A stretch of DNA of 64,000 nt. It comes from Pseudomonas iranensis. Its GTDB lineage: Bacteria; Pseudomonadota; Gammaproteobacteria; Pseudomonadales; Pseudomonadaceae. The notes under the pieces were generated by a model. The model worked only from the letters and a program-made list of their open reading frames with translations. It made no database searches and was not told where the DNA came from. The position numbers and the translations under genes were made by a program. Numbering within the stretch: the first letter of the stretch is position 1; each line of letters starts with the position of its first letter. Positions 39,619 through 47,930 of the stretch are shown piece after piece. The stretch covers positions 4,687,501 to 4,751,500 of the forward strand of contig NZ_CP077092.1 in NCBI RefSeq assembly GCF_014268585.2, written 5' to 3'.

Positions 39619-39632
39619 GCAGTCATGACTGC
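39619..39632. promoter_or_regulatory. Perfect 14-bp palindrome in the nrdA leader
   Basis: GCAGTCATGACTGC is self-complementary over all 14 bases and lies about 190 bp upstream of the nrdA start. It could be an operator of unknown regulator. Confidence 0.45.
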
Positions 39633-39823
39633 CACCCGCGAAGGAATCCGGTAGCGAGCTTCGGTTTGCCACCAAAACTTCGGCAAGGATGCGGCGTTGC
39701 AGCCTTTTTCCTACTGTTCCGAAGTTTGTAATGCCGACGCCCGTCGGTTGCAGTGCTTCGGTACAGAACGGTGAGCACCATGACGGTGCCAAACAAACAT
39801 AGAGAATGTGGAGACCACCCCCC

Positions 39824-42718
39824 ATGCAAACCGACACAACTCGCGAGAACCCGCAGGGCACCTTGCCGCAGGCCGCCGATTCGACTTCGGATCTGGCAGC
39901 CACCGCGCCTGGCCAGCTGCGCGTGATCAAGCGTAATGGCACTGTCGTTCCTTACACCGATGACAAGATCACCGTCGCTATCACCAAAGCGTTCCTCGCA
40001 GTTGAAGGCGGCACCGCTGCCGCCTCGTCGCGAATCCACGACACCGTTGCGCGCCTGACCGAGCAGGTCACCGCGACCTTCAAGCGTCGCATGCCATCGG
40101 GCGGCACCATCCACATCGAAGAAATCCAGGACCAGGTCGAACTGGCCCTGATGCGTGCCGGCGAGCAGAAAGTCGCCCGTGACTACGTGATCTACCGTGA
40201 CGGCCGTTCGAAAGAGCGCGCAGCGCACGCTCCTGCCGAAGCAGCAGTCAACGCGCACCCGTCGATCCGCATCACCCGCGCCGACGGCAGCCTCGCGCCG
40301 CTGGACATGGGCCGCCTGAACACCATCGTCACCGAAGCCTGCGAAGGCCTGGAAGAAGTCGACGGCGACCTGATCCAGCGCGAAACCCTGAAGAACCTGT
40401 ACGACGGCGTGGCCCTGACCGACGTCAACACCGCACTGGTGATGACCGCCCGCACCCTGGTCGAGCGCGAGCCGAACTACTCGTTCGTCACCGCCCGCCT
40501 GCTGATGGACACCCTGCGTGCCGAAGGCCTGAACTTCCTCGAAGTCGCCGAAAGCGCCACCCATCACGAAATGGCCGACCTGTACGCCAAGGCTCTGCCG
40601 GCGTACATCGCCAAAGGTATCGAGTTCGAACTGCTGAACCCTGTGCTGGCCACCTTCGACCTGGAAAAACTGGGCAAGGCGATCAACCACGAGCGCGATC
40701 AGCAATTCACCTACCTGGGCCTGCAGACCCTGTACGACCGCTACTTCATCCACAAGGATGGCGTGCGTTTCGAACTGCCGCAGATCTTCTTCATGCGCGT
40801 GGCCATGGGTCTTGCAATCGAAGAGAAGCAGAAAGAAGACCGTGCGATCGAGTTCTACAACCTGCTGTCCTCGTTCGACTACATGGCTTCGACCCCGACC
40901 CTGTTCAACGCCGGTACCCTGCGTCCACAGTTGTCGAGCTGCTACCTGACCACCGTGCCGGATGACCTGTCGGGCATCTATCACGCGATCCACGACAACG
41001 CCATGCTGTCGAAATTTGCCGGCGGCCTGGGCAACGACTGGACGCCGGTGCGTGCGCTGGGTTCGTACATCAAGGGCACCAACGGCAAGTCGCAAGGCGT
41101 GGTGCCGTTCCTAAAAGTAGTGAACGACACCGCTGTGGCCGTGAACCAGGGTGGCAAGCGCAAAGGCGCTGTGTGTGCCTACCTGGAAACCTGGCACATG
41201 GACATCGAAGAGTTCATCGAGCTGCGCAAGAACACCGGTGACGATCGTCGTCGTACCCACGACATGAACACTGCCAACTGGATCCCTGACCTGTTCATGA
41301 AGCGTGTCTTCGATGACGGCAAGTGGACCCTGTTCTCGCCATCCGAAGTACCGGACCTGCACGACCTGACCGGTAAGGCCTTCGAAGAGCGCTACGAGTA
41401 CTACGAAGCGCTGACCGAGTACCCGGGCAAGGTCAAGCTGTTCAAGACCATCCAGGCCAAAGACCTGTGGCGCAAGATGCTCTCCATGCTCTTCGAAACC
41501 GGCCACCCATGGCTGACTTTCAAAGACCCGTGCAACCTGCGCAGCCCGCAGCAGCACGTCGGCGTGGTTCATAGCTCGAACCTGTGCACCGAGATCACCT
41601 TGAACACCAACAAGGACGAAATCGCCGTTTGCAACCTGGGCTCGATCAACCTGCCGAACCACATCGTCGACGGCAAGCTCGATACCGCCAAGCTGCAACG
41701 CACCGTGAACACTGCCGTGCGCATGCTCGATAACGTGATCGACATCAACTACTACTCGGTGCCGCAAGCGAAGAACTCCAACTTCCGCCACCGTCCGGTC
41801 GGTCTGGGCATCATGGGCTTCCAGGACGCTCTGTACCTGCAGCACATCGCCTACGGCTCCGACGCTGCCGTCGAGTTCGCCGACAAGTCGATGGAAGCGG
41901 TCAGCTACTACGCGATCCAGGCTTCCTGCGACCTGGCCGACGAGCGCGGCGCCTACGAGACGTTCAACGGTTCGCTGTGGTCCAAGGGCATCCTGCCGCT
42001 GGATTCGCAACAGATCCTGATCGAACAGCGTGGCGAGAAGTACATCGACGTCGACCTGAAGGAAACCCTCGACTGGGCACCGGTTCGCGCCCGTGTACAG
42101 AAAGGCATCCGTAACTCGAACATCATGGCCATCGCACCGACCGCGACCATCGCCAACATCACTGGCGTTTCACAGTCGATCGAACCGACCTACCAGAACC
42201 TGTACGTGAAATCGAACCTGTCGGGCGAATTCACCGTGATCAACCCGTACCTTGTTCGCGACCTGAAGGCTCGCGGTCTGTGGGACTCGGTCATGATCAA
42301 CGACCTGAAGTACTACGACGGTTCGGTGCAGCAGATCGAGCGCATCCCGCAAGAACTCAAAGAGCTCTACGCGACCGCGTTCGAAGTGGACACCAAGTGG
42401 ATCGTCGACGCCGCCAGCCGTCGTCAGAAGTGGATCGACCAGGCCCAGTCGCTGAACCTGTACATCGCCGGCGCATCGGGCAAGAAGCTCGACGTGACCT
42501 ACCGCATGGCCTGGTACCGCGGTCTGAAAACCACCTACTACCTCCGTGCCCTGGCCGCGACCAGCACCGAGAAGTCGACCATCAACACCGGTAAGCTGAA
42601 CGCTGTTTCCAGCGGCGGCAACCACGGCGACGATTCGGTTCTGGCCGCTCCGGCAGGTCCGGCGCCAGTGCCAAAGGCCTGCGCGATTGACGAGCCGGAT
42701 TGCGAAGCTTGCCAATAA
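39824..42718 (+). CDS. nrdA: Class Ia ribonucleotide reductase alpha subunit NrdA
   Basis: Reduces ribonucleoside diphosphates for DNA synthesis; it needs the NrdB radical subunit. The 964-residue protein carries two N-terminal ATP-cone domains (LRVIKRNGTVVPYTDDKI and a diverged IRITRADGSLAPLDMGR), as in P. aeruginosa NrdA. Catalytic Cys residues lie in FNAGTLRPQLSSCYL, SSNLCTEITLNT and AVCNLGSINLPN; the radical-relay Tyr pair is in PTYQNLYVKSN; the C-terminal redox pair is CAIDEPDCEACQ. ATG 39824 is used. No nrdB gene follows. Confidence 0.97.
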   Translation: MQTDTTRENPQGTLPQAADSTSDLAATAPGQLRVIKRNGTVVPYTDDKITVAITKAFLAVEGGTAAASSRIHDTVARLTEQVTATFKRRMPSGGTIHIEEIQDQVELALMRAGEQKVARDYVIYRDGRSKERAAHAPAEAAVNAHPSIRITRADGSLAPLDMGRLNTIVTEACEGLEEVDGDLIQRETLKNLYDGVALTDVNTALVMTARTLVEREPNYSFVTARLLMDTLRAEGLNFLEVAESATHHEMADLYAKALPAYIAKGIEFELLNPVLATFDLEKLGKAINHERDQQFTYLGLQTLYDRYFIHKDGVRFELPQIFFMRVAMGLAIEEKQKEDRAIEFYNLLSSFDYMASTPTLFNAGTLRPQLSSCYLTTVPDDLSGIYHAIHDNAMLSKFAGGLGNDWTPVRALGSYIKGTNGKSQGVVPFLKVVNDTAVAVNQGGKRKGAVCAYLETWHMDIEEFIELRKNTGDDRRRTHDMNTANWIPDLFMKRVFDDGKWTLFSPSEVPDLHDLTGKAFEERYEYYEALTEYPGKVKLFKTIQAKDLWRKMLSMLFETGHPWLTFKDPCNLRSPQQHVGVVHSSNLCTEITLNTNKDEIAVCNLGSINLPNHIVDGKLDTAKLQRTVNTAVRMLDNVIDINYYSVPQAKNSNFRHRPVGLGIMGFQDALYLQHIAYGSDAAVEFADKSMEAVSYYAIQASCDLADERGAYETFNGSLWSKGILPLDSQQILIEQRGEKYIDVDLKETLDWAPVRARVQKGIRNSNIMAIAPTATIANITGVSQSIEPTYQNLYVKSNLSGEFTVINPYLVRDLKARGLWDSVMINDLKYYDGSVQQIERIPQELKELYATAFEVDTKWIVDAASRRQKWIDQAQSLNLYIAGASGKKLDVTYRMAWYRGLKTTYYLRALAATSTEKSTINTGKLNAVSSGGNHGDDSVLAAPAGPAPVPKACAIDEPDCEACQ

Positions 42719-42726
42719 GCTGAGCT

Positions 42727-42806
42727 GAGATCAGGCGTTGCGAGACGCCTGAGATCTCGAGACAAAAGAAACCCCCGACAGACTTCTGGTTTGTTGGGGG
42801 TTTTGT
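42727..42806 (+). terminator. Tandem hairpins after nrdA, second one a terminator
   Basis: First hairpin: AGGCGT-TGCGAG-ACGCCT with flanking GAGATC arms (42727-42758), no U-run. Second: AACCCCCGACA ... TGTTGGGGGTT (42769-42802) with one mismatch, then TTTTG-TTTTTT. The second is the terminator. Confidence 0.82.
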
Positions 42807-43191
42807 TTTTTGCCGGCCTTGGCGGCCTCTGGGCCGACCAGGCTCTTGGGGTTTTGGGTGAATATCCGTTTTCTCGGTGCTGCGGCTGGCGGTTTCGCTC
42901 TTACAGCGACTCACTTTTTCAAACGCCGGAGTGCCGGCCCAGCAAAAAGTAAGCAAAAGTCTTTGCCCCGGCGTACGGCCCGCTCGCTGAGGCTCGGGGT
43001 TCCTTCGTTACGGGACCGATCCGGGCGCAGCGGCTACGGTTGGCTTCGCTGCACCTACACTCGCTGTGTACGACTGCGTCGTACGGTCGCTGCGCTCCCA
43101 CCCCCGGATCGATCCCGTAACGAAGCCTGCCGAAGGGGCAAAAGATCAAGAGCCGAAGCAAAGCAAAAGCCAGATCAAGAGCCAGATCAAA

Positions 43192-43218
43192 AGATCGCAG
43201 CCTTCGGCAGCTCCTACA
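43192..43218. repeat. Single unit of the GATCGCAGCCTTCGGCAGCT repeat family
   Basis: The same 27-bp sequence as one arm of the hairpin repeat at 54529-54615. It lies inside the central part of the inverted-repeat element. Confidence 0.8.
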
Positions 43219-43250
43219 GTTGGATCGAGTGTTACCTCAAGACCAGGCCG

Positions 43251-43278
43251 CCTTCGCGAGCAGGCTCGCTCCCACAAA
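43251..43278. repeat. Solitary REP unit, GTGGGAGCGAGCCTGCTCGC family
   Basis: One unit only, in the reverse orientation, without an inverted partner nearby. Confidence 0.85.
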
Positions 43279-43673
43279 AAGGCAAGGCAGCGCAGCTGCC
43301 CGCGGCGAAGCCGCACCACTCAACAATGAGCGCAAGCTCGAGTGCTTTTGATCTACGGGCGACGTCGGAAGGCTGAGCGGAGGGATTGATCCGGGCGTGG
43401 GAGCGCAGCGACCGTCTGGCGCAGCCAGACACAGCGGAAGGAGGTGCAGCGGAGCAAACCGGAGCCGCTGCGCCCGGATCGATCCCGCAGCGAAGGAACC
43501 CGAGCCTGCGAGGGCCGAACGCAGGAGCAAGCCTTTTGGGTTACCTTTTTGGCGTTTGAAAAAGGTGACCCGCCGTAAGGGCGGAACCGCCAGCCGCAAC
43601 ACCCGCAAAAACGGATATACCCCCAAAACCCCAAGAACCTGGTCGGCCCAAAGGCCGCCACGGCCAAAAAAAA

Positions 43674-43698
43674 GCCCCTCAAAACCGAGGGGCCCAAA
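43674..43698 (-). terminator. Terminator of the flgBCDE operon
   Basis: On the minus strand GCCCCTC-GGTTTT-GAGGGGC is followed by eight T residues, 20-45 bp after the flgE stop. A-runs on the plus strand make it bidirectional. Confidence 0.88.
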
Positions 43699-43718
43699 AA
43701 ACCAGTCAGAAACCCGAA

Positions 43719-45053
43719 TCAGGTCATCTGAATAATGGTCTGCATAATCGTGCTCTGCGTCGAAATGGTCTTGGCGTTCGCCTGATAGTTGCTCTGGCCT
43801 TTGATCAGATCAACCAGCTCATTGGTCAGATTGACGTTCGACTCCTCCAGCGAGTTGGATTGAATGGAGCCCAGCGTGCCGGTTTCCGGAGCGTCATAAC
43901 CCGGGATACCCGAAGCAAAGGTTTCCTTCCAACTGGTGCCGCCGACAGCTTGCAGACCTTGCTCGTTAGTGAAGCTGGCCAATGCGACCTGGCCGATGGC
44001 CTTGTTCTGGTTGTTGCTGAAGTTAGCGAACAGGGTACCGGTGCCGTCGATGGTCAGGTTGGTGATCTGGCCGGTAGCGTAACCATCCTGAGTCGGGATC
44101 GTGCGTGAGGTGTCGGCGTTGTATTGGGTGGTGCTGGCCATGGAAATGGTCACGCCATTCGGGTTCGCCGCTGCGCCATTAGGCGTGAAGTTGCCATTGG
44201 TCACGGTGCCCGGCACCCAGTTTTTCAACGTGAGATCGCTGCTAATGATCGGGTTAGTCGGATCAGCCGGGTTAGGCGTGCTCACCTGAACCAGTTTGCC
44301 TGAACTGTCGAACGTCAGCGTCGAAGCCACCGGCGGCGTGGTGACAGGGTTGGTACCGGTAGCGTCCGGGTTGCGACCATCAACCAGAGTGTAGACCTTC
44401 CAGACGTTGTCGCCGGTCTTGACCATGTACTGATCCATGACGTGCGAGTTGCCCTGAGTGTCATAGATCGGCGTGCTGAAGGACTTGGTGTAAGTCTCAG
44501 GCTTGGAAGGATCGAACACGACGGCAGTGGCGCCAGTATCGATGATTTTCGGTGCCGACGAATTCAGGTTGATGCTCGAGGTCACCGCCGAAGTGGATTT
44601 CGGCGCGAGGTTCGAAGTATCGATCTTCAAATCGGTCAGCACACCGTTGATGATCTTGCCATTGGCATCCACACCGTAACCCTGCAGACGCGAGGTGTAG
44701 TCGGTATTGGTAATGAAACCTTGGTCGTCGACCTTGAACGTACCGGCACGGGTGTACGAGATTGAGCCGTTGTTGCTCATGGTGAAGAAGCCGGAACCGT
44801 TGATGCCCATGTCCAGCACGTTGCCAGTGTTGTTGATGTCACCCTGGGTGAACTGCTGGGAAACGTTGGCCAGGCGCACGCCGTTGCCGATCACTTTGGT
44901 ACCGGTACCCAAACGAGTGGCCGAGTACACGTCTGCGAATTCTGCCCGCGAGGATTTGAAACCGGCGGTGGCGACGTTGGCGATGTTGTTGCCGGTTACG
45001 TCGAGTTGTTTGTTGGCGGCATAGAGACCGCTAAGGCCGATGTTAAAAGACAT
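43719..45053 (-). CDS. flgE: Flagellar hook protein FlgE
   Basis: Major subunit of the flagellar hook. The 444-residue protein has the rod/hook N-terminal signature MSFNIGLSGLYAANKQLDVT, GNNIANVATAGFKSSRAEF and the matching C-terminal helix (NSLEESNVNLTNELVDLIKGQSNYQANAK). The central region is a variable Thr/Asn-rich domain. It is the last gene of flgBCDE here and is followed by a terminator and the inverted-repeat element instead of flgF. Confidence 0.97.
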   Translation of the reverse strand: MSFNIGLSGLYAANKQLDVTGNNIANVATAGFKSSRAEFADVYSATRLGTGTKVIGNGVRLANVSQQFTQGDINNTGNVLDMGINGSGFFTMSNNGSISYTRAGTFKVDDQGFITNTDYTSRLQGYGVDANGKIINGVLTDLKIDTSNLAPKSTSAVTSSINLNSSAPKIIDTGATAVVFDPSKPETYTKSFSTPIYDTQGNSHVMDQYMVKTGDNVWKVYTLVDGRNPDATGTNPVTTPPVASTLTFDSSGKLVQVSTPNPADPTNPIISSDLTLKNWVPGTVTNGNFTPNGAAANPNGVTISMASTTQYNADTSRTIPTQDGYATGQITNLTIDGTGTLFANFSNNQNKAIGQVALASFTNEQGLQAVGGTSWKETFASGIPGYDAPETGTLGSIQSNSLEESNVNLTNELVDLIKGQSNYQANAKTISTQSTIMQTIIQMT

Positions 45054-45084
45054 GTTCCACTCCTTCGTGCCGGGTTAGTCGGCT

Positions 45085-45813
45085 CTATATACCAATGGTT
45101 TGTACTTTGGACAGGGCAACGGTGCCCTTGCCGGCCAGGTTGAGCATCAGCTCGCCACCGGTCTGGCTGATCGTCACGCTGTTGACGGTCGCTGGCAGGT
45201 AGGTCGCCAGATCGGTCGCGGTGCCGTTGATCGGGGCGTTGGCCTTGAACGTGTAAGTGCCGACCGGAACCACGGTGCCGGCTGTGTCCTTGCCGTCCCA
45301 AGTGAAGCTGGCATCGCCGGCAGCGCGGCTGCCCAGGTCGATGGTGCGCACGGTTTTGCCGTCCTTGTCGGTGATGGTCACGGTGCCGCCGGCAATCGAC
45401 GACGGCACGGTGACCGAACCGGTCAGGCCTTTGCTCGGGTCATCGAGCTGGGCGGTGTTGGTCTGCACGATCACGTTGCGACCGACCAGCGACGACGCTT
45501 GCAATGCCTGCGACGAGTTGTAGTTGCCGGCAAGGCCGCTGACGGTGGAGTTCAGCGTGGTAATGCCTTCAAGGCTGCTGAACTGCGCCAGTTGCGCAAC
45601 GAACGCGCTGTTGTCCTGCGGGTCGAGCGGGTTCTGGTTTTTCAGCTGGGTGACCAGCAGTTGCAGGAAAGCATCCTTGCCCAGCGCCTGGCCGCCGGTG
45701 GCACTGTTGGTCGCCGAAGCGATGCCGCCTGACGTAGTGCTGCTGGCCTTCTTCGATGAGTTGGCCAAGATGTCGTTCATGCTCAGGCTGCTGGTGGTAT
45801 CCGTAACGCTCAT
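45085..45813 (-). CDS. flgD: Flagellar hook assembly scaffold FlgD
   Basis: Hook-capping protein needed for FlgE polymerisation. The 242-residue protein has the FlgD N-terminal motif ALGKDAFLQLLVTQLKNQNP and FVAQLAQFSSLEGITTLN, plus the Ig-like/tudor C-terminal half (FTWDGKDTAGTVVPVGTYTF). It lies 31 bp upstream of flgE in the operon. Confidence 0.96.
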   Translation of the reverse strand: MSVTDTTSSLSMNDILANSSKKASSTTSGGIASATNSATGGQALGKDAFLQLLVTQLKNQNPLDPQDNSAFVAQLAQFSSLEGITTLNSTVSGLAGNYNSSQALQASSLVGRNVIVQTNTAQLDDPSKGLTGSVTVPSSIAGGTVTITDKDGKTVRTIDLGSRAAGDASFTWDGKDTAGTVVPVGTYTFKANAPINGTATDLATYLPATVNSVTISQTGGELMLNLAGKGTVALSKVQTIGI

Positions 45814-45828
45814 GGCAGTCGCCCCTTA

Positions 45829-46272
45829 TTACTGACCGAGGGTCAGTACCTTCTGCATCATGGTTTTGGCGGTGTTCATCATTTCCGCGTTGGTCTGGAA
45901 CGAGCGGCTCGCGGAAATCATGTCAGCCATTTCTTCCACCACGTTGACGTTCGGGTAGTAGACGTAGCCCTTGGCGTCGGCGGCCGGATGGTTCGGCTCG
46001 TAGCGCGCTTCGAGGTTGCTCTGGTCTTCGACAACGCCGAGTACCTGCACGCCCTGCCCGGCCGCGTCCTGGTTCTGGAACAGCGAATTGCTGCCGCCGG
46101 CCTGGCCGCCCTGGAACATGGTGGCGAATACCGGATGGCGCGCGCGGTAGGTCTGGTCGATGCTCGACGAAACGGTTTCGGCGTTGGCGATGTTCGAGGC
46201 CACGGTGTTCAGGCGTGTGGTCTGCGCGCTCATGCCGCTGCCGGCAATGTTGAAAACGCTGGACAGGGACAT
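45829..46272 (-). CDS. flgC: Flagellar basal-body rod protein FlgC
   Basis: Proximal rod subunit, 147 residues. FNIAGSGMSAQTTRLNTVAS with SNIANAET, and the C-terminal helix VEEMADMISASRSFQTNAEM, are typical of FlgC. It lies 15 bp upstream of flgD and 3 bp downstream of flgB. Confidence 0.97.
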   Translation of the reverse strand: MSLSSVFNIAGSGMSAQTTRLNTVASNIANAETVSSSIDQTYRARHPVFATMFQGGQAGGSNSLFQNQDAAGQGVQVLGVVEDQSNLEARYEPNHPAADAKGYVYYPNVNVVEEMADMISASRSFQTNAEMMNTAKTMMQKVLTLGQ

Positions 46273-46275
46273 GGA

Positions 46276-46686
46276 TTATTCTCCGCGCAGGGCTGACACC
46301 AGCCCTTTGAATTTGCTGTTGAGCAAGGTGAAGCTGGCCTGGAAGCCGACGGCGTTTTCCGCGTAGTTCGACTGTTCCAGTTGAGCGTCGACGGTGTTCT
46401 GGTCGATCGAAGGCTGCATCGGCGTGCGATACATCAGCGACTCGTCGCCATTGCCCAGCCCTTCAGCCTCGATGTGCCGGCTGTTGGTCATGTTCAGGGC
46501 AAAGTGGCCGCCGGTCTTGGTCTTCTCGGTCTGTGCTTCGAGCACTTTGGAGAAATCCAGATCCCGCGCCTTGTAGTTCGGGGTGTCGGCGTTGGCGATG
46601 TTGTTGGCCAGTACTTCGGCACGCTGGGCGCGGAAGCCCAATGCCTTTTCGTGAATGCCCAGCGCTTTGTCGAAGCTGATGCTCAT
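46276..46686 (-). CDS. flgB: Flagellar basal-body rod protein FlgB
   Basis: Proximal rod subunit, 136 residues. MSISFDKALGIHEKALGFRA and ANNIANADTPNYKARDLDF are FlgB signatures. ATG 46686 is set by the Shine-Dalgarno and by the sigma-54 promoter 43 bp upstream; the longer in-frame reading to 46797 would place the start ahead of the promoter and is rejected. First gene of flgBCDE. Confidence 0.96.
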   Translation of the reverse strand: MSISFDKALGIHEKALGFRAQRAEVLANNIANADTPNYKARDLDFSKVLEAQTEKTKTGGHFALNMTNSRHIEAEGLGNGDESLMYRTPMQPSIDQNTVDAQLEQSNYAENAVGFQASFTLLNSKFKGLVSALRGE

Positions 46687-46728
46687 GTCGGGAACCTTCA
46701 GGTGACCGGTTTTTCGTAACTGAGCTTT

Positions 46729-46744
46729 AGCAAGCGCCGTGCCA
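46729..46744 (-). promoter_or_regulatory. flgB: Sigma-54 promoter of flgBCDE
   Basis: TGGCACGGCGCTTGCT on the minus strand is a full match to the -24/-12 consensus. Transcription would start near 46718, about 32 nt before flgB. FleQ/FleR-type activation is expected in pseudomonads. Confidence 0.93.
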
Positions 46745-46875
46745 AATGGAAGAACCCCCGTATTCCGGGGCTTTGCGCCAAACAGGCTAAGCGGCAATGC
46801 CAGAAAAGCGGCAACCGGTTACCGCCGGATGCCGCTTTTCTGCCGCTTGCCGTCCTTGCCAGGTCAGCGCAGATC

Positions 46876-46970
46876 CCTGTGGGAGCGAGCCTGCTCGCGA
46901 AGGCGGCGTGTCAGGCGCCAACTGTCTTATGGACAGACCGCTTTCGCGAGCAGGCTCGCTCCCACAGGGG
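46876..46970. repeat. REPIN, GTGGGAGCGAGCCTGCTCGC family
   Basis: An inverted pair separated by about 45 bp. It lies between cheR and the flgB promoter. Confidence 0.92.
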
Positions 46971-47004
46971 GTTCGTGGTGTTCGTGGAAATAATTCGGGC
47001 ACAA

Positions 47005-47040
47005 AAAAACGGCAGGCCTTTTGGGGCCTCCCGTTTTTTG
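47005..47040 (-). terminator. Terminator of cheV-cheR
   Basis: ACGGGAGGCC-CCAAAA-GGCCTGCCGT with T-runs on both strands (minus-strand run of seven T). It lies 17 bp beyond the cheR stop. Confidence 0.88.
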
Positions 47041-47056
47041 TACCGCCGCAAACCGC

Positions 47057-47884
47057 TTACTTCGCCTTGTAAATAATCCCCGGGCTGCACTGAACCATCT
47101 GGTAATGATCCGGCAAACCGTTCAGCGCTTCCGAAGCGCCAAGGAACAGATATCCGCCCGGCTTCAACGTGCTGTGAATGCGCAACAGGATGTCTTTCTT
47201 CACTTCGGCAGAGAAGTAGATCAGCACGTTGCGACAGAACACGATGTCGAACTTGCCCAGCGCTGCGTAACTGTCGAGCAGGTTGAACGAGCGGAATTCC
47301 ACCCGGCTCTTGATCGGCGCCTTGACCACCCAGCGCCCCGGCCCTTTCGGGTCGAAGTAGCGTTGCAGGCGTTCCGGCGACAGACCGCGACCGATCGCCA
47401 GGCTGTCGTACTCGCCGGTCTTGCAGTTGTTGAGCATCAGGCCCGACAGATCAGTGGCAACGATCTGCACACCCATCTTCAACTGACCCAGGTTGCTGCG
47501 CTCGAACTCGTCGATCGACATCGACAGCGAGTACGGTTCCTGTCCCGACGAGCAGGCCGCCGACCAGATCCGCAGACGCTGGTTGGGGCTGGCCTTGATC
47601 GCTTCCGGCAGTACCTTGTTCTTCAAGACTTCAAACGGATAGGTGTCGCGAAACCACAGGGTTTCGTTGGTCGTCATGGCATCGACCACCTGCTCGCGCA
47701 AACCGCTGCGCGGCTGGGTCTGGATGCGCTGTACCAGCTCACCCAGGGACTTGATGCCTTGCTGCTCCATCAGTTTGTTGAGACGGCTCGAGACCAGATA
47801 CTGCTTGTTTTCACCGAGCAGAATGCCACAGGCTTTTTCCAGGAAGACCCGGAACTGTTCGAAATCCAAATTACCCGTAGACAA
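47057..47884 (-). CDS. cheR: Chemotaxis protein methyltransferase CheR
   Basis: SAM-dependent methylation of chemoreceptor glutamates. The 275-residue protein has the SAM-binding IWSAACSSGQEPYSLSM, the CheR motif DLSGLMLNNCKTGEY, FRNVLIYF and the N-terminal region LDFEQFRVFLEKACG. The start is a TTG at 47884 supported by the Shine-Dalgarno AGAGGCGG. It lies 46 bp downstream of cheV; P. aeruginosa has the same cheV-cheR pair. Confidence 0.95.
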   Translation of the reverse strand: MSTGNLDFEQFRVFLEKACGILLGENKQYLVSSRLNKLMEQQGIKSLGELVQRIQTQPRSGLREQVVDAMTTNETLWFRDTYPFEVLKNKVLPEAIKASPNQRLRIWSAACSSGQEPYSLSMSIDEFERSNLGQLKMGVQIVATDLSGLMLNNCKTGEYDSLAIGRGLSPERLQRYFDPKGPGRWVVKAPIKSRVEFRSFNLLDSYAALGKFDIVFCRNVLIYFSAEVKKDILLRIHSTLKPGGYLFLGASEALNGLPDHYQMVQCSPGIIYKAK

Positions 47885-47930
47885 TGATGCCGCCTCTTAA
47901 ATCGTGTTGACCGCCAGGGGCAGAAGGCCC

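Larger units (their letters stand above)
42807..43676. repeat. Long imperfect inverted-repeat element between nrdA and flgE
   Basis: About 300-bp arms (42807-43116 and 43382-43676) are inverted copies of one another (e.g. GGCCGACCAGG...TTGGGGTTTTGGG, TTCAAACGCC, GGTTCCTTCG, CGATCCGGGCGCAGCGGCT). Each arm itself contains an internal inverted pair (CGATCCGGGCG / CCCGGATCGATCCC), so the arm can form a hairpin. The centre (43117-43381) contains a GATCGCAGCCTTCGGCAGCT unit (43192 on) and a single REP (43251-43278). It has no believable gene; open frames here are arm-coded shadows. It resembles the P. fluorescens intergenic inverted-repeat families described in genome papers. Confidence 0.86.

Noticed and set aside
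42810..43697. Several open frames within the inverted-repeat element
   Set aside because: They are encoded by the repeat arms in both orientations, lack ribosome-binding sites and resemble each other only because the arms are copies.
46750..46776. Hairpin CCCCG-TATTC-CGGGG upstream of flgB as a terminator
   Set aside because: It could terminate cheR transcription, but it lacks a clear U-run and a better terminator lies at 47005.
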